From Holophagales bacterium (GTDB lineage: Bacteria; Acidobacteriota; Thermoanaerobaculia; UBA5066): a stretch of DNA of 64,000 bases. Positions 1-9,967 of the stretch are shown here, piece by piece (positions within the stretch are counted from its first letter, which is position 1; each line of letters opens with the position of its first letter). Location: contig JADJZB010000028.1 in NCBI GenBank assembly GCA_016719485.1, positions 1 through 64,000 of the forward strand, read 5' to 3'. The notes under the pieces were generated by a model, which did no database searches, had not been told where the DNA came from, and was given only the letters and a program-made list of their open reading frames with translations. A program made the position numbers and the translations under genes.

Positions 1-1
1 C

Positions 2-1335
2 TGCGACGCCGGCCTCGGCTACCTCGCGCCGGAGCGCGAGCTGGCGACGCTCTCGGGCGGAGAGGCGCAGCGGGTTCGCCTTGCCGCCGCGCTCGGCGGC
101 GGGCTGGTCGGCGTGACGTACGTCCTCGACGAGCCGACGCAGGGGCTTCACCCGCGCGACACCGCCCGGCTGGCCGCCCTCCTGCAGGCGCTCTCCGACG
201 CCGGGAACGCCGTGGTCGTCGTCGAGCACGACCCCGACCTCGTCAAAGCAGCCGATCACGTCGTCGAGCTCGGCCCCGGCTCCGGCCCGGACGGCGGGCT
301 CGTCGTCGCCTCCGGCCGGCCGTCGGCCCTCGCGGCAGATTCCTCTACGTATACGAGCCGCCTGCTCGTACGTACGGCTTCGCCGGCCCGCGGCCCTCGG
401 CGCCTCCTCTCACCGGGCGTCACGATCCGGGGCGCGACGCGTCACACGCTGAAGAACGTCGACGTGGAGATCCCGTCCGGCGGGCTCGTCGTCGTGGCCG
501 GAGTGTCCGGCAGCGGCAAGTCGACGCTCGTCCTCGAGGTACTCGCCCCGTCGCTCCGCGCCGCGATGCGCGGCGGCGCTCCTGTCGGCTGTCGGGCGCT
601 CGACCTGCACGTGCCGATCGAGGCAGTCCTTTCCTCGGACCAGGAGGAGCTCGCCGTCGGCGGCGGGAGCACCGTGGCGACGCTCTCAGGGATCGCCGAG
701 CCCTTGCGGAAGCGGTTCGCCGCGACGCCCGAGGCGCGCGCGCGCAGGCTCACGGCAAAGGCGTTCTCCTCGAGCTCCCCCGGCGGTCGCTGCGAGACGT
801 GCGCGGGACGGGGCCTCGTCACGGTGGCGATGGACCTCCTCCCGGACGTGACCGTCGGCTGCGAGGCCTGTGGCGGGCGGCGGTTCTCCGACGACGTCCT
901 CGCGTGCCGCCTGGATGGACGGAGCCTGACCGACATCCTCGACGCACCGGTGGGTGACCTCGCCTCCTGGTTCGACGGCGACCGGGCCATCGCCGCTCGC
1001 TCCGGGCCCTCTGCGAGATCGGCCTCTCCTACCTGAGCCTCGGTCAGGAGGCCGCCGCTCTCTCCTCGGGCGAGCGGCAGCGGCTCCGGCTGGCACGACT
1101 CCTCGCCGAGCCTCACGCGGGCCGCACCGCTGTGCTCTCGACGAGCCGACGCGCGGCCTCGGATTCGAAGACGTCGCCCGGCTGCTGCGTGCTCGGCCGG
1201 CCCGCGACGGAAGGCCACCTCGTCGTCGTCGTGGAGCACCACCGCGATGGCCTCGCCGCGGCCGACTGGCTCGTCGAGCTCGGCCCGGAAGGGGGCGAGC
1301 GCGGCGGCCGGTCCTTTCGAGCCGGATCTCCGTAG
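2..1335 (+). CDS. UvrA-like excinuclease ABC ATPase, 5' truncated and frameshifted
   Basis: The 5' part lies outside the window. The visible part begins inside the first nucleotide-binding domain, with an ABC signature (LSGGEAQRVRL) and a Walker B (YVLDEPTQGLHPRD) about 25 residues later. The second domain follows: Walker A (VSGSGKST, near 505-530), a zinc module with two CxxC pairs (CETC and CEAC, 790-880), a second signature (LSSGERQRLRL) and Walker B (LDEPTRGLGFED). This order is the UvrA family, which binds damaged DNA in nucleotide excision repair. The divergent second signature suggests a UvrA paralogue rather than the housekeeping copy. The reading frame changes near 990-1006, near 1137 and near 1190, while the peptide remains recognisable throughout, so indel errors are likelier than true decay. 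The end is the first stop in the last frame and may not be native. Confidence 0.8.
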
Positions 1336-1403
1336 CCGACGGCGGCGGCAGGATCCCCTGCCGCCCGCCGCCAGGAGCACAAGCCAACGGAGAAGGAAAA
1401 ACC

Positions 1404-2203
1404 CTAGTCGATCGAGAATTTCTGGAGCTCGACCGAAGCAGGGTTCCGTCGATGACAAGCGCATCCCCTGCTGGGTGAGCGAACCGCTGTCGTTGGCGGC
1501 TACCCACGCCGTCCCGTTCCACTGCAAGGCATTGCCCGTCGTGGTCGTCCCCATGATCGTGATCGGCGGGACGAACGGACCAGAGGCGAGTGGTTCCGCC
1601 GAGCTGGTAGTCGACCCAGTAGGTTCCGGCGGCGAGATTCGTCACGACCGTCGCCGTCTCGCAGCCTGGATCGGCCGCTGGTTGTTGACCACGGAGGTCT
1701 CGCTGTCCCGGTAGATGTTGACGAGGGCGCAGGAAGCGAACCGGTTCGTCGTGAGATCGCCGAAAACGATGGTGCCACCGGCGTTCGGAGGACCGTTCCA
1801 GATCTGGACCCTCACATCGTTGAGCGTGCAGGCCGCCGCACCCGTCTGGTAGGCAAAGAACGTGATCGTCGAGACCCATCCGCCGCCGGCACGGTGAAGT
1901 CGTCGGTGAGCCGGAAGGCACCCGCTGTTGAGGCGGTGAGCCGAGACTGGTCATCCGGAGGCTGGTGTTCTGCACCTGGGACGCGTCGGCTCCGCCGAAG
2001 CCCCCGCCGACGTGCGTCACGAGCGGGCCGCTGTCCAGGAGGAGTGCCTTCGGCCCTTTCCAGATCGGACCGGCGGGGACCGGTGCCCGCATTTCGGCGG
2101 GCGGCTGCGGGCCGGATGTCGTCGGTCGCCTGGCCGGCCGCGGCGCCCGCGGCTACGACAGAGGCCAGAACGACGGCGAGCAGGGATCGAAACTCTTGTG
2201 CAT
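1404..2203 (-). CDS. Secreted protein of unknown function, several frameshifts
   Basis: The likely start is the ATG at 2203, with a GGGAGAGG ribosome site upstream. A signal peptide (FRSLLAVVLASVVAAGAAAG) follows after a one-base shift. The mature part can only be read by moving between frames: GPIWKGPKALLLDSGPLVT, then LTDDFTVPAA, then IWNGPPNAGGTIVFGD, then NLAAGTYWVDYQLGG, then ITIMGTTTTGNALQWNGTAW. It ends ASVELQKFSID with a stop at 1404. Read together this is about 266 residues of beta-rich secreted protein resembling the anchor-type exported proteins common in Acidobacteria. I know no function for it. At least four single-base shifts are needed, so the coordinates describe the reconstructed gene. 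It is convergent with the UvrA-like gene. Confidence 0.6.
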
Positions 2204-2576
2204 GAACACTCCTCTCCCGATTTGCGCCGGACTCTACCGGCCGAGGCTGAGTCGCGCAAGGAGTCACGGTCCGAGTCATGGTCAGGGCATTGAAAACGGT
2301 GCGCGCCGGATCGCAGGTCTTTCAAGTCCAGATACGCCTGCCGATTCCGGGCCGCTCGACGCGCAACCGGCCTCGACGGTGAGGCCGGTCATCGTCCGAG
2401 GTCTCGGCTTCCGTCGGCGCCCGGCGGCGGGCCGAGGGGACTCCCCGCAGGTCCGCTTCTCGGGCAGACGGCTCGGCCTCCTCGCCGTCGCCTCCCTCCC
2501 CCAAGGCGGGAAGGCGACGGTCGGAGGCAGGATCGTGCGCGAGAATCCACCGTCCGGAGAGGACGGGGAGGATCGG
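2204..2576. other. Intergenic region, 373 bp
   Basis: This stretch lies between two divergent genes and should hold both promoters, but I see no convincing -35/-10 pair. One hairpin is visible: a 9-bp perfect stem, CCGTCGCCT at 2485-2493 pairing with AGGCGACGG at 2512-2520, about 57 bases upstream of the next start. No RNA gene or riboswitch was recognised. Confidence 0.4.
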
Positions 2577-3159
2577 GTGAAGAACACCGACGCACGCATC
2601 GACGCCTACATCGCGAAGTCTGCCCCTTTCGCCCGGCCCGTCCTGTCGCACCTTCGCGCCCTCGTCCACGAGGCGTGTCCCGGGGTGGAGGAGACGATGA
2701 AGTGGAGCATGCCTTCGTTCGTCCACGAAGGCAGGATCCTCTGCGGCATGGCGGCCTTCAAGGGCCACTGTACCTTCGGCTTCTGGCACAAGGACATGGT
2801 CGAGGTCCTGGCAAGGACGGCGAAGGGCGACTCCATGATGGGCAGCTTCGGCCGCATCACGGCGATCGCCGACCTCCCGAAGGAGAACCTTCTTCGCCCC
2901 TCCGCGAGGCCGTGAAGCCGGCGCCTCGGACGAACCCGCCCGCCCGAAGCCCGCGCAAGGCTGGCCGATCGCCATCCCGGCCGACCTCGCGAGCGCGCTG
3001 AAGCAGAACGGGCCGCCAACTCACGTTCCGGGCCTGCCCTCGCACCGGAAGTGAGTACGCCGAGTGGATCCCGAAGCAAGCGCGACAGACCCGCCGAAGC
3101 GCCCGCGACGACTCTCGGTGTCGCCAGGGAAGTCCCGCAACTGGAACGAGAGCTGCTGA
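2577..3159 (+). CDS. DUF1801 / YdeI-like protein, frameshifted in its C-terminal half
   Basis: The GTG start at 2577 follows a GGGGAGG site. The first 110 residues are intact and carry the family pattern: DARIDAYIAKSAPFARPV, then CPGVEETMKWSMPSF and MAAFKGHCTFGFWHKDM. The C-terminal part continues in other frames (IPADLASALKQN, then EYAEWI, then RPRRLSVSPGKSRNWNESC) to a stop at 3159. That gives about 194 residues, the normal family length, so the early stop near 2915 is probably a sequencing indel rather than the real end. Proteins of this fold have been linked loosely to iron handling and stress, but the biochemical role is not settled. It is convergent with the outer-membrane protein gene on the right. 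Confidence 0.7.
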
Positions 3160-3189
3160 GGCGCGCGGAGCCGTCTCGCCGGACCCCGG

Positions 3190-4778
3190 TCAGAACAGCG
3201 ACTCGGTCGTGATCAGGTAGACGGGCCCACCGCCGCGATCCGGAAACGCCATCTCGAAGCGCACGATGCGCACGTTCGAAGTCCGGGTGAGCTCGACCAG
3301 GAGGCCCGCTCCGAGGTCGCTCCGCCATCCTTCCGTGGACGGCCCGACGCGCTCTCCCCACGTCTTGCCGCAATCGGCGAACACCTCGACCCCCGGGGCC
3401 GCCAGGGACAGCACCTCGCCGGTGAGGCGCCGCCGCCACTCGATGTTGGCCACCGCCCGCGAGGTACCGTCGAAGGTGTTCGGGTCGTACCCGCGAAGCC
3501 CGAGTGTCGGCTCCGAGGGTGAGCTGTCTCTCGCCGTCGAGGGCGTAGCCGGAAATCGGCAGCGACCCGGCCTCTCAGGCCCGCCCTGCCGGTGAGGGCG
3601 CCGCCCAGCTCGACGTGGCTGACCACGTTTGCCAGGCCGCGGTTCTCGACCCGTCCCGTGAAGGCTGCGCGCTGCCAGGTGAAGACCTGCCCCGAGAGCT
3701 GTCCCGGAGTCGAACGACACCCGATAGCGAGCGAGCGCTGTCGCCGCCGAATAGAGGCAGCGAGAGTCCCGTCATGACCTTCCAGTTGGGTCCGAGCGCC
3801 AGGTCCTCCTGCCTGAACCAGGCGCGGAAGCCGTGCACGACCTTCCAGCGAAAGGTCGTGCGTTCCCAGCCCACCTCCGGACCCACCAGGTCGCGGTCCT
3901 TCGGCTGCGGGTAGGGCAAGCCGTATAGGCTTTGCCAGTTTCGAAAGTGGGCGCTTTCACCGAAGGCTCCCACCAGGAGACGGTTGATCCGAACGTCGCC
4001 TCCCGGCAGCCGAAGCCCCCACACCTCCCAGGCCTGCGTGTCCGCGTCACCCTCGACCCGCTTCTCGCCGTCCGACCAGAGGTATTCCGTTGATTCCTGG
4101 CGCGCCCACTCGACGCCGCCGGCCCGCGGAGTCGAAAGGGAGAAGAACGGGTATTCGAACTGGAAGTGATCCGCGAACCCGTCGGTGGATTTCTGATGCT
4201 CCAGCTCGAGCTGCCAGCGGCTGCCCAGAAACGTGATGTCCCTGTAGCGGATCGTCGTGGAGGTCCGTTCGGGTTCGTCCGAAATATCGAAGAGGAGGCT
4301 CTTGCCGAGCCCCAGGAAGTTGTCGTCCTTGATTCCGGCCGTGCCGGACCGGCGATCCCCCTCCACACCGAAGCTGAGGTTCACGGCCAACGTCCACTGG
4401 TCGTGCGTCTCGACGATCACTTCTACCCCGCCGGGGCGGGCCGCGCCGAGATGCTCACCGGGTTCAGGAATCCTGTGCTTCGCAGGATGATCTCGGTCTC
4501 CTCCAGCCGCGCCGGATCGAGGACATCGCCCACCTTGAAGAGCAGCAGGCGGCGGATGAAGTCCTCGCGGGTGAGGATGTGCAGGGCGTTGACCCAGCGA
4601 TAGGGCCACGCCGACGTGGACGGGTCGTCCAGGTCGAAGACGTCGTGCCGGTTGACCTGCACCGCCACGATGGGGTGCCGGGAGCCACGTCCTCCACCAC
4701 GGCGCCTGGAGCGCCCAGCCTGACGGGAACGAAGGAGAGGCACAGGGCAACGCACCGCTGGACGGCGCTCCAGCCCAT
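3190..4778 (-). CDS. Omp85-type outer-membrane protein (POTRA plus beta-barrel), frameshifted
   Basis: The chosen start is the ATG at 4778, which opens a signal-like segment (RCVALCLSFVPVRLGAPGA). A POTRA-like region follows (FIRRLLLFKVGDVLD, LEETEIILRSTGFLNPVSI, VEVIVETHDQWTLAVNLSFG). A long beta-barrel then has alternating aromatic strands, for example GLGKSLLFDISDEPERTSTT and FRAWFRQEDLALGPNWKVM. Near the end are the GLRGYDPNTFDG loop, which resembles the (V/G)RGF signature of Omp85 proteins, and VEVFADCGKTWG. The protein finishes VYLITTESLF at 3190, a C-terminal Phe as is usual for barrels. At least three frame changes (near 4690, 4440 and 3500-3720) are needed. It is probably an outer-membrane translocation or assembly protein of the BamA/TamA/ShlB superfamily; I cannot say which. 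Confidence 0.65.
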
Positions 4779-4853
4779 CGCGGGCCGGATGCCGATCTCC
4801 CGCGTCCGCTCCGTGACCGGCACCCGCATGGAGTTCATGATACCGCGCGGAGG
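4779..4853 (-). pseudogene. Short remnant resembling a MacB/FtsX ABC permease
   Basis: Directly upstream of the Omp85-type start and in the same frame, the DNA encodes RGIMNSMRVPVTERTREIGIR. This closely follows the conserved GGIGIMN...VTERTREIGIR segment at the start of the C-terminal membrane domain of MacB-type permeases. Nothing else of a permease is visible on either side, and an in-frame TAG lies about 25 bases further upstream. Either a permease gene was deleted here, leaving about 25 codons joined to the next gene, or the match is chance. The match is more than ten residues long, so I favour a relic. Confidence 0.45.
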
Positions 4854-4969
4854 GGTCTGGTCTACGTTCTACACTCTGCGATGTCCTGGGGTTCGGTCCG
4901 GACGTCGAGAGTCGCGGACACGCCCATGTGCCGCCGCTCACCAGTCCCAGGGCTGACGGGTTCAGGCCC

Positions 4970-7100
4970 TCAGCCTCTCGTTCCGTCTGGTTCCACCCTG
5001 CGCGGCTGAGGCGTAGTCTCCCTCTTCGGCCTAGGTGTCGCGGTCGGTCCCTCCTCGACCTTCTTCGGCTCTGCCTTACCTGGTTCGGTCGTTGCCGGTG
5101 CAGCCCTTCTCGGCTCCGCCTTCCTCACGTCGGGCTCGACGGGACTGGCAGGTACCGGCGCCGTCTCGACGCGCTGGCGCCGGGGCTCGGGAGCGATCCA
5201 CGTTCCGACCTTCGGCGTCGGCACGGGAGTCGGCCGGTCGTAGTTCCGCTCCGGAGGCCTCGCCACGTCGTGGCGCTCGGGTCTCTGTTCCGGGACGGGG
5301 ACTGTCGGCGCCACATCCCTCCTTGGTGCGGACGTCGGAGCCAGGGCCCACCCCCGCTGAGGCGTCGGAGCGGGGACGTCGCCACGCCGGGGCTCGTACG
5401 CCGGGCTCGTCGGCTCGACCTCACGCCGGGGCTCCGGCGCGCGGGCGGGCGGCACCTCGTCACGACCGACCGGGGGATGGCGGTCTCACGGGAGTCGCTC
5501 CGCGGACTGGGGCAGCGGTTGAGGCTGGCGCGTCGTCGCAGTCGTCGTCGCGTCGCTCCGGGGTTTCAGCGCGACTTCGTCCCTGCCAGCCGGCCGGACC
5601 GGCTGAACGCGCGTCTCTCCGCGGCGACCTTCCGAAGTGAGGCGGCGCGCCTCGTCGGCCTGGACCGGCGCTCCTCCCCTTTCCCGGATCACCTCGAGCT
5701 TGCGGTCGAAGGACGGGGGGGCCGGCGGCGGGATCGAGCGAGTGACGACCTCGCGCCGTCCGATCTGCTCCGGCGGCCTGACCGCGGCGCGCCCCTGGAC
5801 GGCGACGGTGCTGACGCGGATCGACGCGCGGGTCGGCAGGACCGGGATCGGCCCGCGAAGAACGGGCGCCCGGGAAACCTCGTTCACGACCCTCGTGTCC
5901 CGCACGACGTCGCGATCGACCCGCCCGCCGCGAACGAAGACGTCGCGGGAGACGACGGTCACACGTCCCCGATAGGCGTAGTTGAAGTTGGTGACGTTCT
6001 CCCTCGAACCGGCGCGGTACCACCATGGGTCGAACGGCTCCCGGGGCCCGAGCGGGAACCAGCCGACGAACCCGCCCGCGGAGACGGAGATGGACCAGCC
6101 CGCGCCACCGCCCACGAACCCGACGACGGCCGGGGAGTAACCCGGATAGCGGGAGTGCGGCCCGACGGGGACCCAGCACCAGCGTCCCCGCGCGACGGCC
6201 CAGCGACCGTAGTGGTACGGCGCCCAGCCCCGGGGCTCGGAGGAGAGCCACGTCCAGCCCACGGGTCGCGCCAGATCCAGCGCCCATAGCGGTACGGCTC
6301 CCAGCCGGCGGCCATCCTCGCGGATACCAGACGTTTCCGTACTCGGCGCTGTTTTCCCACGAGCCGTACGCGTCGAGGTCGTCGATTCCGTAGATGTCGG
6401 GGTGCACGTACGAGGCCGAACGAACCGTGCGGTAACGTCGGGCACGGTTCTCCACCCAGCGGTCCCAGCTGTCGGTCCGGGTGATCCGGATGACGTCGTA
6501 GTCGGGGCGGTCGATACCCCGGATACGGATCCGCTCGCCCCGTTCCAGCGAAAGCTGACCACCGGCGGCAGCCACCCAGGCCCGTCCCTGAAAGACAGAG
6601 ACGCGGCTGTCTCCCCGTTCGTCGACGTCGATCCGGTAGGTGCCGGGAGTCTCGAACGTCACGGAGACGTTCGGAGTCGCCACTTCGAAGATCTCGTCCC
6701 GCTCCATCCGGCGAATCCGGAAGGTGGCCGTACCGAGGGTGAGCGAGAGCTGCCTGACCTCCCGGGCCAGGTCGAGCGCGCCCAGCTCCGACTCGGGCCC
6801 GAGGTAGACCGTGCCGCCGCGAAGCTGAAGCTCCACGCGCGCGTCGCTGGCGGCCCAGATCCGGTCGCCGAGCGTCATCGGGTAGTTGATCGAGGCGGCC
6901 TGCCAGTCGTCGGGGTCGTCCCCCCGGTTGAACGAGACCTCCCCCTGGAACCAGGAGACGCGGGCCACGGACTGGCGGATGCCGTCGTCGCGCTCGTCGC
7001 CGTCGTAGTAGTTGCGGTCGTACTGGGCCGCGGCGGGCGGTGAAGTCAGAAGGATCGCCGCGAGGGCGAGCAGGGCTACGGGTCGAAGTTGGAGTCTCAT
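4970..7100 (-). CDS. DUF6600/FecR-domain secreted protein with proline-rich C-terminus, frameshifted
   Basis: The ATG at 7100 follows GGAGGAACC and opens a signal peptide (LALAAILLTSPPAAAQ). Residues about 30-220 form a FecR-like beta domain (VSWFQGEVSFNRG, GDRIWAASDARVELQLRGG, PNVSVTFETPGTYRIDV). Aromatic GSWE/WYPRGW and GWAPYHYGRW...WCWVP repeats typical of DUF6600 follow, and then a long Pro/Arg-rich tail reaching 4970. Total length is about 710 residues, usual for this Acidobacteria-type family. The frame changes twice around 6250-6330 and again near 5480, so the apparent stop at 5486 is probably false. The role is unknown; it is exported and probably at the cell surface. It lies 20 bases downstream of the PAP2 gene on the same strand. 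Confidence 0.65.
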
Positions 7101-7120
7101 GGTTCCTCCATTTCGGAAGT

Positions 7121-8079
7121 CTAGCGAATGCCGTGCCAGCTGGCGGGAGGACGGTGATCCCGGACACGAGCCGCCGCCCAGGCACGCAGGAGCGGCGCGC
7201 CAGGATCGCGGCAAGGACTCCGGTCGCGATACCGACGACCGCGTCCGTGGCGTAGTGGAACCGGCCGTACACCGTCGAGACGTAGAGGGACAGGATGACC
7301 GGCGAGAGGATCCAGAACGTCGTTCGGTGGTGCTTCCAGGCCATCAGCCACATGACCGTCGCCGCCGCGGCGTGGGGGCTCGGGATCGAGCCGCCCGCGA
7401 AGTGGGTCCGGGTCCGGATCAGCTCTCCCGCCCAGGTGAAGGCCCAGCCCTCGAGCGGCACGCGGAAGCGGTCGGGCATCCAGTACATCGGGCTCGCCAC
7501 CGGAAAGAGGATGAACCCGACGTCGCAGAGGACGTTCGCGAGACCGAGCGTGAAGAAGTACTCCTCCACGGCGGCGGCGCCCCGCTTCCACTGGAGGATT
7601 CCGCAGAGGACCGGGTAGAGCGGCACGTAGATCACGTAGCAGAACATCAGCCACTCGGTGAGGGACGGCGTGACGAAGCGCTCCATCCAGAGCGTGGGCT
7701 GGACGCCGAACAGGCGATCCTCGAGCGCGAGGACCAGGTCGTCCCGGAACCTGCCGTGAAAGATCAGCTGCAGCCCGGCGACGGCCTCGAAGAGGTAGGC
7801 GTACGACAGCGAGACGGTGACCGTGCGGAGAACGAAGACGGGAAGCGGCCGCCGAAGCCGCGCCAGGAGCGCTGACGAGGCCAGGACCGCCGTGGCGACG
7901 GCGAGGTTCGTGGCGACGAGATGGGGCCAGCGTTCAACCGTCGCCCTCCCGCCGACGGCGAGAAGGCTGAAGAGCACGAGCGCCGCCAGGATGACGACGT
8001 CGGCCGGCCGAAGCTCGAACGGCCCGAAGGCCGGCCGCCCGGAGCCCTTTGCCTCGACCTGCACGCGATCGACCGCCAC
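7121..8079 (-). CDS. PAP2-superfamily membrane phosphatase, frameshift near 3' end
   Basis: The GTG start at 8079 lies two bases after the stop of the upstream protease gene, suggesting translational coupling. The roughly 318-residue protein has about six membrane segments. The phosphatase site is visible as SIPSPHAAAATVMW and GRFHYATDAVVG, the C2 and C3 motifs of the PAP2 fold, with the catalytic His pair; a clear first motif (KxxxxxxRP) is not obvious. Proteins of this kind hydrolyse or exchange lipid phosphates such as phosphatidic acid, or act as inositol-phosphoceramide synthase-like transferases. A one-base shift near 7190 moves the last residues into the frame ending ASWHGIR at 7121. 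Confidence 0.75.
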
Positions 8080-8081
8080 CG

Positions 8082-8858
8082 TCAGCGGGAGACGATGAAG
8101 AGGTCGAGGGACAGGCCCAGCAACCAGTGGGTCAGCAGAGGAACGAGAAGAGAGCGCGACCGGAACGCGACGATGCCCCAGACGAGGCCGCCCAGGACCG
8201 CCCCCACCGTCTCCCCGAACGGCTTGCCGACGTGGAGGAGCGAAGACGCGAGGGCCTGGACGAGGATGGCGTTCCAGTCACCCATCCGGTCGCGCAATCC
8301 GAACTGCACGAATCCCCGGAAGCCAAACTCCCAGCCGACGTAGAAGACGAGGTAGGCGATGGCATGGAACGCGAACGCGAGCGGGCCGTTGCCCGCGGCG
8401 CGGTTCAGCGGGTACTCGGCCAGGAACTCCGAGTCTTTCGATGCGAAGAAGCGGAGCGCGAACATCACGGGCGTCACGACCGTGAAGGCCTTCCAGCCCC
8501 ACGACAGGTCGCCCGCCTGCACACCCCACGCCGCGAGCGGCTCCCGGAAGACGAGCGTGACGATCAGGGCCGGGATCAGCCCGAAGAAGACGAAGGCCGA
8601 GCCGAAGTGGTAGAGCCCGGCGGTCAGCTCCCGGTTTCCACCGAGCGCGAACGAGGAGGCCAGGTGGCGGAAGTAGAACGGCTTGCTCCCGAAGTACCTG
8701 AAGAGAATTCCGAGAAGGGTCACGGCCAGCAGGACGATCGTCGTCTTCCGGTCGATGGGGCTCCACAGGTCGCCGACGGACGGCGTCGTCTCCGTCGCGA
8801 CCATTGTCCCTGTCGTCGCTTTCGACTCTTTCGTCCCAGTCGTCTCACGCGACGTCAT
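8082..8858 (-). CDS. CPBP-family intramembrane metalloprotease (CAAX protease-like)
   Basis: Intact, 258 residues, with about seven hydrophobic segments. The abortive-infection/CPBP signature is present: WEFGFRG, corresponding to EExxxR with the second Glu and Arg kept and the first Glu replaced by Trp, followed by the SSLLHVGKP histidine motif and the LLTHWLLGLSLDL helix. Family members are membrane-embedded proteases related to the CAAX prenyl endopeptidase Rce1; in bacteria some process or immunise against peptides, but no substrate is indicated here. Its ATG at 8858 overlaps the TGA of the SDR gene (ATGA), and the PAP2 gene follows two bases later, so SDR, CPBP and PAP2 form one transcription unit. 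Confidence 0.8.
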   Translation of the reverse strand: MTSRETTGTKESKATTGTMVATETTPSVGDLWSPIDRKTTIVLLAVTLLGILFRYFGSKPFYFRHLASSFALGGNRELTAGLYHFGSAFVFFGLIPALIVTLVFREPLAAWGVQAGDLSWGWKAFTVVTPVMFALRFFASKDSEFLAEYPLNRAAGNGPLAFAFHAIAYLVFYVGWEFGFRGFVQFGLRDRMGDWNAILVQALASSLLHVGKPFGETVGAVLGGLVWGIVAFRSRSLLVPLLTHWLLGLSLDLFIVSR

Positions 8859-9858
8859 CCGCGGTCCCTCTGTCCGCGCAGCCAGTCGAGGGTCCGGCGG
8901 AGCCCCTCCCTGAGGGGCGTGATCCGGTACCCGAGCTCGCGCTCGGCCTTCGCGCTCGTGAAGGCCCAGTCGGCGAGAAACGTCTCGACCCATCCCGGGG
9001 TGACCTTCGGGTAGACCCCGAGCCATTCCGCCTTGCGTTCTTCGAGACCCGCATATAGAAGCGCCAGCGAGGGGGGCAGGCTTACCCGGAAGTGCTTTCG
9101 ATTCGTCACCTCGTCCACGAGCGAAAAGAGGCCCTTCAGCGGAACGTTCTCGCCGCCGAGGAGGTACCGCTCCCCGACTCTCCCCTTCTCCATCGCCAGG
9201 AGGTGCCCCTTCACGACGTCGTCGATGAACGCGTAGTTCCCGACGTCTCCGCCGCCGTCGAGCAACGCGGGGAAACGACCGCGGTCGTACTGGTCGATCA
9301 TCAGCGAGACCGAGTTGCCCTCCGTCAGCGGCCCCGGCCCGTAGAGGCGCGTAGGGTGGACGATCACGACCGGAAGGCCCCGCGACGCTCTCTCCGGGGC
9401 CTCCTTCTCGGCCAGAGCCTTGCTCTCCTCGTACTCCGTGAAGAACCGGGGCGTCGCCCTCGGCATCGCCTCGTCGCCCACGACTCCCGGAGGCGTCGGA
9501 CCGAAGACGACGACCGTGGAGGTGTAGACGAGGCGCCGGACGCCGGCCTGAGGCGCCGTCTCGAAGACGTTGCGGGCGCCTTCGACGTTGACCCGGAAGA
9601 ACGTCGAAGGGTCCTTCGACCAGTTCTTCGCGTAGGCGGCCAAGTGGAACACCTCGGCGCACCCCGCCATGCCTCGCCGGAGGAATCGCGGTCCAGAACA
9701 TCGCCCGTTATCCATTCCACGTCACCGGCGCCGCTCGCGGCCGCTCGCTCGTCGTTCGCGCCAGCGCCCGCCCGCCGCCCACCAGAAAGGAGCGCTTCCA
9801 CGAGCCGGCCGCCGACGAACCCCGTGCCGCCCGTGACGAAGACCGGCCCTGCGCTCAC
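8855..9858 (-). CDS. NAD-dependent epimerase / dihydroflavonol reductase-like SDR, frameshifted
   Basis: The GTG start at 9858 opens a Rossmann glycine motif (VFVTGGTGFVGGRLVEALL). After a frame change near 9665-9700 the extended short-chain dehydrogenase pattern continues: VFHLAAYAKNW, RLVYTSTVVVFGPT, catalytic YEESKALAEK and VVIVHPTRLYGPG. Total length is about 334 residues, usual for extended SDRs of the dihydroflavonol-4-reductase type, which act on sterol, sugar or polyketide alcohols and ketones. The substrate cannot be read from sequence. The operon position ahead of two membrane-lipid-type genes would fit a lipid-related role, which is inference only. Confidence 0.75.
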
Positions 9859-9967
9859 GTCCTGAGACGCGTCCCTGTCGCGGTCCTGGTTCGGAGGTGG
9901 ACGGCAGAGTCGCTCACGAATGCCCTAGCGTACCCGATGGGGCGGGCGCCCGACCGACCTCCGCCCC

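Noticed and set aside
1336..1403. Extension of the UvrA-like gene or a small gene
   Set aside because: Only 68 bases between convergent stops; no motif.
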